Part shown: positions 1 through 5,402 of the stretch, piece by piece
Layout of the letters: every line of letters begins with the position of its first letter
Position numbering within the stretch: position 1 is the stretch's first letter
The notes under the pieces: model-generated
Database searches by the model: none
What the model was told of the DNA's origin: nothing
What the model saw: only the letters and a program-made list of their open reading frames with translations
Made by a program: the position numbers and the translations under genes
NCBI GenBank assembly: GCA_041493205.1
Contig: JBGPYM010000217.1
Location: forward strand, 1 to 5,402
Direction: 5' to 3'
DNA from: JBGPYM01 sp041493205
GTDB lineage: Bacteria > Bacteroidota > Ignavibacteria > UBA10030 > UBA6906
Length of the DNA stretch: 5,402 nt

Positions 1-908
1 CCACCGAGAACTGCAACGAGGATACAGGCAGCGAGGACGCGCTGGCGCGCGGTCCCCGGGATTCCCCTCCGCGAGGGTGTGCGTTCAGGCGGGTGGGGAG
101 TGCCCCGGGGAGACTTCAGCGCGCCAAGGACCTCATCGAACGATTGAAAGCGGCCGGCAGGATTCTTTTCGAGACACCGGAGCACCGTTGTTACCAGGTG
201 CGGAGGAACATCCTTCCTGAACCTCTCGATGGGCGGAGGTTCCTCATTGACGATGGAGTAGAGGAGTGCCGCTTCGTGTTCGCCGCGGAAGGGGATCTGA
301 CCGGTGATCATTTGAAACAGCACCACGCCGAACGCGAAGATATCGGTGCGGGCGTCGGCGTCGCTCCCCTGGATCTGCTCGGGGGAGAGATACGCAAACG
401 TTCCTGCCGTCGTCGAGGGCCGTGTCTTCTGGATTGAATCATGCAGTTTTGCGAGGCCGAAGTCCATCACCTTGATCTGCCCTCTGGCGTCAATCATGAT
501 GTTGTCCGGCTTGATGTCGCGGTGGATGACGCCTTTCGCGTGGGCCTCGCGCAGGGCCTCGCCGATCTGGAAGGCATAGGCAACGACGTCATCAACGGTG
601 AGAGGACCCGCGGCGATTCTGGCCCCAAGCGTCTCGCCCTCGACGAGCTCCATGTCGATGAAGTTCTGCCCGTCGTGCTCGCCAATCGAATGGATGCCGC
701 AGACGTGGGGATGGTTCAGAACCGACGCGGCTTTCGCCTCCCGGAGGAGCTGCATTCTGTCCGCGTCATTGACGGCGAACTGGTCCGGAAGGAATTTCAA
801 TGCCACGAGACGCCCCAGCCGGGTGTCTTCGGCTTTGTACACGATCCCCATCCCGCCGCTGCCCAATCGTTCGAGGATCTTATAGTGCGCTACGGTCTCC
901 CCGATCAT
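1..908 (-). CDS. PknB-type (Hanks) serine/threonine protein kinase, C-terminus cut by window edge
   Basis: Transfers phosphate from ATP to Ser/Thr of target proteins. The 302 visible residues hold a complete kinase domain (about 9-275): glycine loop GSGGMG (16-21), ATP lysine K38 in VALKFL, helix-C E57, catalytic loop HRDIKPDN with D131 and N136, DFG with D149, and SPEQ (175-178) as the APE motif. The activation segment is rich in Ser/Thr (S165, T166, T167, T170). HRD arginine R130 marks an RD kinase, usually switched on by activation-loop phosphorylation. After a basic, proline-rich stretch, a hydrophobic segment (VLAACILVAVLGG) begins at the edge, so the protein is probably membrane-anchored with a lost C-terminal sensor or repeat domain. 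The start is ATG at 908, preceded by AGGAAG with an 8-base spacer; this site overlaps the stop of the upstream histidine kinase, so the two are probably one operon. The kinase assignment is secure; the missing domain and the substrate are unknown. Confidence 0.94.
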   Translation of the reverse strand, partial: MIGETVAHYKILERLGSGGMGIVYKAEDTRLGRLVALKFLPDQFAVNDADRMQLLREAKAASVLNHPHVCGIHSIGEHDGQNFIDMELVEGETLGARIAAGPLTVDDVVAYAFQIGEALREAHAKGVIHRDIKPDNIMIDARGQIKVMDFGLAKLHDSIQKTRPSTTAGTFAYLSPEQIQGSDADARTDIFAFGVVLFQMITGQIPFRGEHEAALLYSIVNEEPPPIERFRKDVPPHLVTTVLRCLEKNPAGRFQSFDEVLGALKSPRGTPHPPERTPSRRGIPGTARQRVLAACILVAVLG

Positions 909-916
909 CAGTGAGT

Positions 917-922
917 CTTCCT
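917..922 (-). promoter_or_regulatory. Ribosome binding site of the Ser/Thr kinase gene
   Basis: AGGAAG on the minus strand lies 8 bases before the ATG at 908. Its first two bases belong to the TAG stop codon (923-921) of the histidine kinase, which suggests translational coupling of the two kinases and fixes the start. Confidence 0.7.
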
Positions 923-2318
923 ATCCCTTCTGTTCCAGCGGGAATTTGACGCGAAATTCCGTGTGTCCGGGTTTGGATTCCACTTCGATCTCGCCTTTGT
1001 GCCATTCGATGACGCGACGGACGATATCAAGTCCGAGACCCGTTCCTTTCCCCACAGACTTCGTGGTGAAGAACGGTTCAAAAATGCTCTCCCTGATCTC
1101 CGGCGGAATGCCGGGGCCGTCGTCTGTCACACGGACGACGACGGTGTCGCCTGCATGTGCTGCCGTCACCATGACATGACCCCGTTCCGGTGCGGCGTCG
1201 ATGGCATTGTCAATCAGGTTCATCCAAACCTGATTAACCTCGGCGTTGATGCCCTGGATCTCCGGCAGATCCGGTGCCAGATTGAGCTTGATGCTCACCG
1301 ATTTTGAGGCCGCCTTGCCGCCCAGGATCGAGACTGTATCGGCGAGTCCCCGGGGAATGTCAACAGGTTCCCGGACGGGAGCACGGTCCATGTGGGTGAA
1401 TCCCTTCACTGCAGCCACAAGTCCGTGAATCCTCGTGGTGGCGGTCTCGATATCAACCACGAGCGCGCGCGCGGCGCAACCGCCCGCTATCCAGCGAAGC
1501 GCCGCCTCAAGGGTCGTCTTCGGGAGAGTGGAGGCGAGCCTGTCGAGCGCCTCGTCTGTCACGGGGGTCTTCGCAAGTTCCTCCGCGGGCCCTGCGTTAA
1601 CGCCATGTGCCTTGAGCCAAGCCGCGAGTGCCTCCTCCCGGTCGGCGAGCGCCATGCCGGAACTCTCCCGCTTCAGGGTGCTGTCCATGCAGATGTCGCG
1701 GACAGCATCCAGCTCGGCAAGCTGCATCCTGTCAAGTCCGGCCGCCCCGAGGGTGCGGGCCGCATCCACTGCCGTCGTGAGAGCCCCCGCAAGCGACTTC
1801 GCGTCGCGCATCGCTGCCGAGGCTGGATTATTCAGTTCGTGGGCCAGGCCCGAGGCGAGCTTCCCGAGTGAGATCATCTTCTCATCGCGGAGATCGCTCG
1901 ACGTAAAGCGGCGTGCCCGGTCCGTCATCACATGCACCAGGGCCGCCGTGACCTCATAACAATTCCGGATCAGCTCGGGCAGGTTCTGCCGCGTTATCGT
2001 GACCACTTCGGTCGGCTCCTCCGCACAGGTTTCTCCGGGCGGGGTGGTCATACGCGAATAGGGGAGAAGGCCAGTCACGTCGCCGCCGTGCCATTCCATC
2101 ACCTTCCGCCGCCCAGTCCCCCGGTCCACGTGTATGGAGATATGCCCGGAAAGCACGATATGAAGTCCATCCACGACTTCCGTGACGCGCAAGACGACCT
2201 CCCCCTTCTTTAATTGACGGAGGGTTCCGTGTTCCGCGATCCAGGCAAGTTCTTTGCGGGGGGCATGTCCGATGGTGCGGTGAGACGCCAGCAGGTTGAT
2301 TATTTCTTCCTTCGTCAT
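921..2318 (-). CDS. Soluble histidine kinase with N-terminal cyclic-nucleotide-binding-like domain
   Basis: A 465-residue sensor kinase expected to autophosphorylate on His and pass phosphate to a receiver, most likely the divergent receiver-flavoprotein next door. Residues about 1-135 resemble a Crp/cNMP-binding beta-barrel (KKGEVVLRVTEVVDGLHIVLSG, 37-58, then WHGGDVTGLLP). The H-box SLGKLASGLAHELNNP puts the phosphoacceptor at H160. The catalytic domain shows the N-box NLIDNAIDA (N367, N371), G1 box DDGPGI (399-404), F-box FEPFFTTK (413-420) and G2 box GKGTGLGL (423-430). No membrane segment is seen, so it should be cytoplasmic. Two oddities stand out: about 207 residues separate H160 from the N-box, roughly twice the usual spacing, and the barrel lacks an obvious phosphate-binding Arg. 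The start is ATG at 2318; an in-frame TGA at 2336-2334 blocks any longer form. The ribosome binding site is weak (GAGG about 14 bases upstream). The kinase call is firm; the ligand is unknown. Confidence 0.95.
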   Translation of the reverse strand: MTKEEIINLLASHRTIGHAPRKELAWIAEHGTLRQLKKGEVVLRVTEVVDGLHIVLSGHISIHVDRGTGRRKVMEWHGGDVTGLLPYSRMTTPPGETCAEEPTEVVTITRQNLPELIRNCYEVTAALVHVMTDRARRFTSSDLRDEKMISLGKLASGLAHELNNPASAAMRDAKSLAGALTTAVDAARTLGAAGLDRMQLAELDAVRDICMDSTLKRESSGMALADREEALAAWLKAHGVNAGPAEELAKTPVTDEALDRLASTLPKTTLEAALRWIAGGCAARALVVDIETATTRIHGLVAAVKGFTHMDRAPVREPVDIPRGLADTVSILGGKAASKSVSIKLNLAPDLPEIQGINAEVNQVWMNLIDNAIDAAPERGHVMVTAAHAGDTVVVRVTDDGPGIPPEIRESIFEPFFTTKSVGKGTGLGLDIVRRVIEWHKGEIEVESKPGHTEFRVKFPLEQKG

Positions 2319-2355
2319 ACGCAGGTCCCGGCCTCACAAGGTGGCGGCATCTGGC

Positions 2356-2384
2356 AGTGTACTCACGGGAAGCTGGAAAATCAA
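2356..2384 (-). promoter_or_regulatory. Candidate sigma70-like promoter for the histidine kinase / Ser-Thr kinase operon
   Basis: On the minus strand a -35 TTGATT (2384-2379) and a -10 TACACT (2361-2356) are separated by exactly 17 bases. Each matches the consensus at four of six positions. Transcription would begin near 2349, leaving a leader of about 30 bases before the ATG at 2318. It was found by eye and the match is moderate. Confidence 0.4.
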
Positions 2385-2426
2385 GGACACAACCGGCCCT
2401 GCATCCCGGAAGGCGTTTTCGTCCTC

Positions 2427-2455
2427 TTGCACCTTGGCCGAAAAGTTTCTATGAT
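2427..2455 (+). promoter_or_regulatory. Candidate sigma70-like promoter for the receiver-flavoprotein operon
   Basis: A -35 TTGCAC (2427-2432; three of six consensus positions) and a -10 TATGAT (2450-2455; five of six) are spaced by 17 bases. The predicted start of transcription near 2462 lies upstream of the possible starts at 2487 and 2499 but downstream of the in-frame ATG at 2451, which argues against longer versions of the protein. Confidence 0.45.
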
Positions 2456-2488
2456 TTGGTCGCTCTTTGAGTCGGCATTCATCATCAT

Positions 2489-2493
2489 GGAGG
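2489..2493 (+). promoter_or_regulatory. Ribosome binding site that selects the TTG start at 2499
   Basis: GGAGG lies 5 bases before TTG at 2499 and is followed by another GAG. The in-frame ATG at 2487 overlaps this site and has no Shine-Dalgarno sequence of its own, so the TTG is the better start although the codon is rarer. Confidence 0.6.
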
Positions 2494-2498
2494 GAGCA

Positions 2499-4160
2499 TT
2501 GGCAAGACCGGTCATCATGAGCGTGGACGACGATCCCCTGGTCCTGGGGGCCATCGAACGCGACCTTCGCCGCCACTACAGCGACGAGTACCGTGTCCTG
2601 AAAGCGGGATCCGGCCGTGAAGCGCTCGAAGCCGCAACCCAGCTCAAGCAGCGGGGGACGCCGGTTGCGCTCTTCCTCGTCGATCAGCGGATGCCGGAGA
2701 TGACCGGCACGCAATTTCTCTCCGAAGTGCGGCACCTTCATCCGGAATCGCGGAAGGTCCTGCTGACGGCGTATGCCGATACCGAGGTGGCGATTGACGG
2801 GATCAACACGATCGGGCTGGACCACTACCTGATGAAGCCGTGGGATCCTCCCGATCAGAAACTGTATCCGGTGCTTGACGATCTCCTCTCCGAATGGAAG
2901 AGCCATGCGCATCTTCCGTACGAAGGGATCCGGATCGCAGGCGCACGATTGTCCCCGCAGAGCCATGCGGTCCGCGAGTTCCTGTCGCGCAACCTGGTCC
3001 CGTACCAGTGGATCGACATCGATGAGGATGTAAGCATGCGGGACCTGATTGCCGCCTACCCCGGCGGTCTGTCCAGGCTCCCCGTGGTGCTCTTCCCGGA
3101 CGGGACGTATCTGAGTGCTCCGTCCCAACGCGAGCTTGCCGAAAAAGCCGGACTCAACACCCAGGCAAAGCGCACGTTTTACGATGTGGCGGTTGTCGGA
3201 GGAGGGCCCGCGGGACTGGCACACGCGCTCTATTCGGCGACCGAAGGGATGCGCGTTGTCCTGATTGAGCAGAGCACCCCGGGGGGGCAGGCGGGAGGAA
3301 GCTCGAGGATCGAGAACTACCTCGGATTCCCCAACGGCATCACCGGCGCGGACCTCGCCCAACGCGCGAGTGCGCAGGCTCGTCGATTCGGAGCGGAGCT
3401 CCTTACGACGCAGGAAGTGACCGGCATTCGCCGCGAGGATCCGTACAGGATCGTACAACTCGCCGATGGGAGCGAAATCCCCGCGTATGTCGTTGTCCTG
3501 ACGACCGGATTGGCCGTCCGGATGCTCGACGTCCCCGGGATCGGGCCGCTCGTCGGGTGCGGCGTCTACTACGGCGTCGCCCTGAGCGAAGCGGTGACAT
3601 ACCGTGGTGAGGACATCTGCATTATCGGCGGGGCGAATTCCGCCGGCCAGGCTGCGCTTTTCTTCTCCCGCTACGCACGCCGGGTAACGCTCATCGTACG
3701 CGCTGCGGCGCTCGCTCCCTCCATGTCGCACTACCTGATCGAACGCATCAAGGCGACCGAGAATATCAGCGTCATTCCCCGGGTTGAGGTCACTTCAGTT
3801 TGCGGCAACGGACGGCTTGAAAAGGTCGACGTCCGGAACCTGGACACAGCCGAGGATCGTACATTGGAGGCGGCAGCGATGTTCATCTGCATAGGTACCG
3901 CACCCCATTCGGAGATGGTGGCCGGTCTGCTCGAGAGGGACGAGAAGGGGTACATCCGCACGGGGCCCGATCTCCCGAGGGTGAACGGGAAAGTAAAGGG
4001 CTGGACGCTCGACCGTGACCCGTTCATGTTCGAGACCAACGTGCCGGGGATTTTCGCTGCGGGTGACGTCCGCTCCGGCGCGAACAGGCGCGTCGCCGCG
4101 GCGGTGGGGGAGGGGTCCGCCGCAATCTACTCGGTCCGCAAATACCTGGAAACAGTCTGA
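2499..4160 (+). CDS. Response-regulator receiver fused to cysteine-free thioredoxin-fold and TrxR-like FAD/NAD(P) oxidoreductase
   Basis: A 553-residue, three-part protein. Residues 4-130 are a receiver: acidic DDD (10-12), phosphoacceptor D62 in LVDQRMPEMTG, T90, and K113 in LMKPWDPP. Residues about 143-220 look like a glutaredoxin/thioredoxin fold, with SPQS (152-155) where CxxC would sit and LPVV (194-197) giving the cis-proline position. Residues 228-553 match the thioredoxin-reductase family: FAD motif GGGPAG (234-239), GGQAGGSSRIENYLGFP, the nucleotide-binding GGANSAG (377-383), and GIFAAGDV with D523. The TrxR active-site CATC aligns with GVAL (359-362). The protein's only cysteines (354, 374, 435, 464) form no CxxC pair. 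The NADPH motif HRRxxR is also reduced to R401. The likely role is a phosphorylation-controlled flavoenzyme with an unknown partner, not a true disulfide reductase. The start is TTG (then ARPVIMSVDDD), chosen for its GGAGG site; ATG at 2487 would add four residues. Databases often name such proteins 'fused response regulator/thioredoxin-disulfide reductase'. Confidence 0.95.
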   Translation: MARPVIMSVDDDPLVLGAIERDLRRHYSDEYRVLKAGSGREALEAATQLKQRGTPVALFLVDQRMPEMTGTQFLSEVRHLHPESRKVLLTAYADTEVAIDGINTIGLDHYLMKPWDPPDQKLYPVLDDLLSEWKSHAHLPYEGIRIAGARLSPQSHAVREFLSRNLVPYQWIDIDEDVSMRDLIAAYPGGLSRLPVVLFPDGTYLSAPSQRELAEKAGLNTQAKRTFYDVAVVGGGPAGLAHALYSATEGMRVVLIEQSTPGGQAGGSSRIENYLGFPNGITGADLAQRASAQARRFGAELLTTQEVTGIRREDPYRIVQLADGSEIPAYVVVLTTGLAVRMLDVPGIGPLVGCGVYYGVALSEAVTYRGEDICIIGGANSAGQAALFFSRYARRVTLIVRAAALAPSMSHYLIERIKATENISVIPRVEVTSVCGNGRLEKVDVRNLDTAEDRTLEAAAMFICIGTAPHSEMVAGLLERDEKGYIRTGPDLPRVNGKVKGWTLDRDPFMFETNVPGIFAAGDVRSGANRRVAAAVGEGSAAIYSVRKYLETV

Positions 4161-4174
4161 TTCGTGAACGTTCA

Positions 4175-4180
4175 GGGAGG
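4175..4180 (+). promoter_or_regulatory. Ribosome binding site of the 88-residue protein
   Basis: GGGAGG stands 7 bases before the ATG at 4188. It lies downstream of the in-frame GTG at 4164 and so rules that longer start out. Confidence 0.75.
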
Positions 4181-4187
4181 AAAGCAG

Positions 4188-4454
4188 ATGAAGCGTTTTA
4201 TCGTCGTCTCTAACCACACAAGCGAGGATTGCACGAGAGCAATCAGGGAAACCCTCGCGATCGGATATCTTACGCACTATGATTGGGGGTGCAAAGACGG
4301 AGTTCACACCGGCTGGGCGATTCTGGAAGCGGATGACAAGGCGGAAGCAATGATGAGCGTGCCGACGTTTCTTCGCGCGCAAGCGCAGGTGATTCAGCTG
4401 ACGAAATTCGATCCGGAACGATTTGAAACCGGGCACCACAAGACCAGTTCATGA
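4188..4454 (+). CDS. Small conserved protein of unknown function, ferredoxin-like beta-alpha-beta-beta-alpha-beta pattern
   Basis: An 88-residue, probably cytoplasmic protein with no signal peptide or membrane segment. The order of segments suggests beta-alpha-beta-beta-alpha-beta: strand KRFIVVSNH, helix SEDCTRAIRETLAIG, strand HYDWGC, strand HTGWAILEA, helix DKAEAMMSVPTFLR, strand AQVIQLTKF. That is the pattern of dimeric alpha-beta barrel or ferredoxin-like proteins. Likely functional residues are H10, C15, H30, D32, W33, C35, D37, H40 and W43, a cluster that could bind a metal or a small molecule; this is inference. I recall similar unnamed proteins from anaerobic and environmental bacteria but cannot give a family number. 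The start is ATG at 4188, with GGGAGG 7 bases before it. The gene follows the flavoprotein by 27 bases without a terminator, so it is probably co-transcribed and may serve the same pathway. Its TGA stop overlaps an ATG (4451) opening a 17-codon frame. Confidence 0.87.
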   Translation: MKRFIVVSNHTSEDCTRAIRETLAIGYLTHYDWGCKDGVHTGWAILEADDKAEAMMSVPTFLRAQAQVIQLTKFDPERFETGHHKTSS

Positions 4455-4504
4455 CCGGCAGAATCTTCAGACGCCACCTGCAGTTCGACATGGAACTGGA
4501 ATGA
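4451..4504 (+). other. Possible 17-codon coupling ORF between the small protein and the dehydrogenase
   Basis: An ATG at 4451 overlaps the TGA of the preceding gene (ATGA, 4451-4454). It opens a frame of 17 codons (MTGRIFRRHLQFDMELE) whose TGA at 4502-4504 overlaps the ATG of the dehydrogenase (ATGA, 4501-4504). Re-initiating ribosomes could pass through it to the dehydrogenase, which has only a weak GGAA/GGA ribosome binding site. No Shine-Dalgarno sequence of its own is evident. Both overlaps could be chance, and the peptide resembles nothing I know. Confidence 0.25.
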
Positions 4505-5402
4505 AGGCAGCGTATCTCACGGCACTCAGGTCGTTTGCCATCAGGCAGACCCCGGATCCGGTGCTCGTTCGCGATACGGACGTCCTCGTCAGAATACAGC
4601 GCGTTGGCGTTTGTGGCTCCGATATCCACTATTACACCGCAGGCAAGATCGGCTCTCAGGTCGCACAGTTCCCATTTGTTGTCGGGCATGAGGCTTCGGG
4701 TGTCGTGGAACGAATGGGCAAGAGTGTAAGGAGGGTTCGTCCGGGAGACCGGATAGCCATCGATCCGGCCATATCGTGCGGGACCTGCGATCAGTGCAGG
4801 TCGGGAAGGGAGCACACCTGCCGAACGCTCCAATTCATGGGAGCGCCGGGCCAGCGGGACGGGTGCCTCAGCGAGTTCGTTGTCGCGGATGAGAAATGCT
4901 GCTACGCTATTCCGGAGAGCATGACATTTGACCAGGCGGCATTGTGTGAACCCCTGTCGATTGCCCTGTACACGGTTGAAAAGTCCTCTCATCCGCCAAA
5001 GGCAGTTGTTGCCATACTCGGCATGGGCCCGATCGGGATGTGTGTCTTCCACGCGTTGCGGGCCGGAGATATGGGAAACGTGTTTGTGACGGACAGGATC
5101 GATGAACGACTTGGCCTGTCGAGACCTCTGCGCCCTGCGTGGTGCGGAAACCCGGACCGGCAGAATGTTGTTGAGGAGATTGCGCGGATCGAGCCGCTTC
5201 TCCTGGACGTTGTCTACGAGTGCAGCGGCGATGAGGCGGCGATACGTCAGGGAATTGAACTCTTGAAGCCGGGCGGGAAACTTGTCCTGGTCGGGATTCC
5301 GGGGGCCGAGTGCGTCTCGTTTCCCATACACGATATGCGGCGGAAGGAGATTACACTCGTCAACATACGCCGGCAGGTACACTGCACGCAGCCGGCAATA
5401 GA
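4501..5402 (+). CDS. Zinc-dependent medium-chain alcohol dehydrogenase (sorbitol/threonine dehydrogenase-like), C-terminus cut by window edge
   Basis: Oxidises a secondary alcohol such as a polyol, threonine or diol to a ketone, probably with NAD+. The 300 visible residues of an expected 340-350 show the GroES-like domain, then the Rossmann fold. Catalytic-zinc ligands are C38 (GVCGSDIHYY), H63 and E64 (GHEASGVVERMG), with E150 in LCEPLSIALY. The structural-zinc loop is complete: C93, C96, C99, C107 (C-x2-C-x2-C-x7-C). The nucleotide motif is GMGPIG (174-179). The acidic D198 at the end of the second Rossmann strand favours NAD over NADP. The GSDIHYY sequence and the family pattern point to the sorbitol/iditol dehydrogenase branch, but the substrate cannot be read from the sequence. 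The start is ATG at 4501 (MKAAYL, usual for the family), 46 bases after the small protein gene. No terminator lies between them, so they may share a transcript. The stretch RPLRPAW (208-214) is unusual where relatives have a form like 'SLGAD'. Confidence 0.95.
   Translation, partial: MKAAYLTALRSFAIRQTPDPVLVRDTDVLVRIQRVGVCGSDIHYYTAGKIGSQVAQFPFVVGHEASGVVERMGKSVRRVRPGDRIAIDPAISCGTCDQCRSGREHTCRTLQFMGAPGQRDGCLSEFVVADEKCCYAIPESMTFDQAALCEPLSIALYTVEKSSHPPKAVVAILGMGPIGMCVFHALRAGDMGNVFVTDRIDERLGLSRPLRPAWCGNPDRQNVVEEIARIEPLLLDVVYECSGDEAAIRQGIELLKPGGKLVLVGIPGAECVSFPIHDMRRKEITLVNIRRQVHCTQPAI

Noticed and set aside
93..914. Plus-strand open frames opposite the Ser/Thr kinase
   Set aside because: The minus strand encodes every hallmark kinase motif in one unbroken frame; the plus-strand frames show none and overlap each other.
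2214..2498. N-terminal extension of the receiver-flavoprotein back to 2214
   Set aside because: It would overlap the start of the histidine kinase and cross both predicted promoters. The receiver fold begins properly just after 2499, where a good ribosome site lies.
3280..3290. CCCC followed by a run of seven G as a possible phase-variable tract
   Set aside because: It encodes the conserved PGGQ segment of the FAD domain and is short; in a GC-rich genome it is unremarkable.
2334..3731. Long open frame on the minus strand opposite the receiver-flavoprotein (465 codons)
   Set aside because: Its product has no recognisable domain and is rich in Arg, Asp and Pro, as expected for a shadow of a GC-rich gene. 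The plus strand carries unmistakable receiver and FAD motifs over the same bases.
4164..4187. GTG start at 4164 for the small protein
   Set aside because: The strong GGGAGG lies between this GTG and the ATG at 4188, so the ATG is used; the eight extra residues have no support.
4455..4500. Possible terminator between the small protein and the dehydrogenase
   Set aside because: No stable hairpin followed by a T-run is visible.
4270..5382. Open frame of 370 codons on the minus strand opposite the small protein and the dehydrogenase
   Set aside because: It spans two plus-strand genes, one with complete zinc and NAD motifs. Its own translation shows no domain.

Overview
The window is a compact, GC-rich stretch (about 60% G+C by eye) of bacterial DNA. 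It holds five protein genes and almost no empty sequence. The protein styles suggest an uncultured environmental bacterium, perhaps of the Acidobacteria or Ignavibacteria/FCB type: a Hanks-type Ser/Thr kinase opening 'MIGETVAHYKILERLGSGGMGIVYKAED', a cNMP-domain histidine kinase and a response regulator fused to a thioredoxin-reductase-like flavoprotein. The lineage is a guess from protein style. No rRNA, tRNA, mobile element, CRISPR array or integration site is visible.

Layout: two transcription units diverge from an intergenic region at about 2319-2498. Leftward (minus strand) runs a soluble histidine kinase with an N-terminal cyclic-nucleotide-binding-like domain (2318 to 921). A PknB-type Ser/Thr protein kinase follows 12 bases later (908 down to the left edge, where it is cut just as a membrane segment begins). 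Rightward (plus strand) runs a three-domain protein (2499-4160): a response-regulator receiver, a cysteine-free thioredoxin-fold domain and a TrxR-like FAD/NAD(P) module. After it come an 88-residue conserved protein of unknown function (4188-4454) and a zinc-dependent sorbitol/threonine-dehydrogenase-like alcohol dehydrogenase (4501 to the right edge, cut near its C-terminus). A candidate sigma70-like promoter can be drawn for each direction.

How they may work together: the histidine kinase and the receiver-flavoprotein look like a cognate two-component pair. Its output is an enzyme, because no DNA-binding or diguanylate-cyclase domain is present. From memory, similar kinase and 'fused response regulator/thioredoxin-disulfide reductase' genes occur side by side in other bacteria, but I could not check this. 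The flavoprotein has lost both places where a redox CxxC would be expected, so the usual name 'thioredoxin reductase' is probably wrong in function. The Ser/Thr kinase joined to the histidine kinase operon adds a possible second phosphorylation input. The small protein and the dehydrogenase are downstream of the flavoprotein with short gaps and no visible terminator. An odd 17-codon reading frame, overlapping both neighbours as ATGA, lies between those last two genes.
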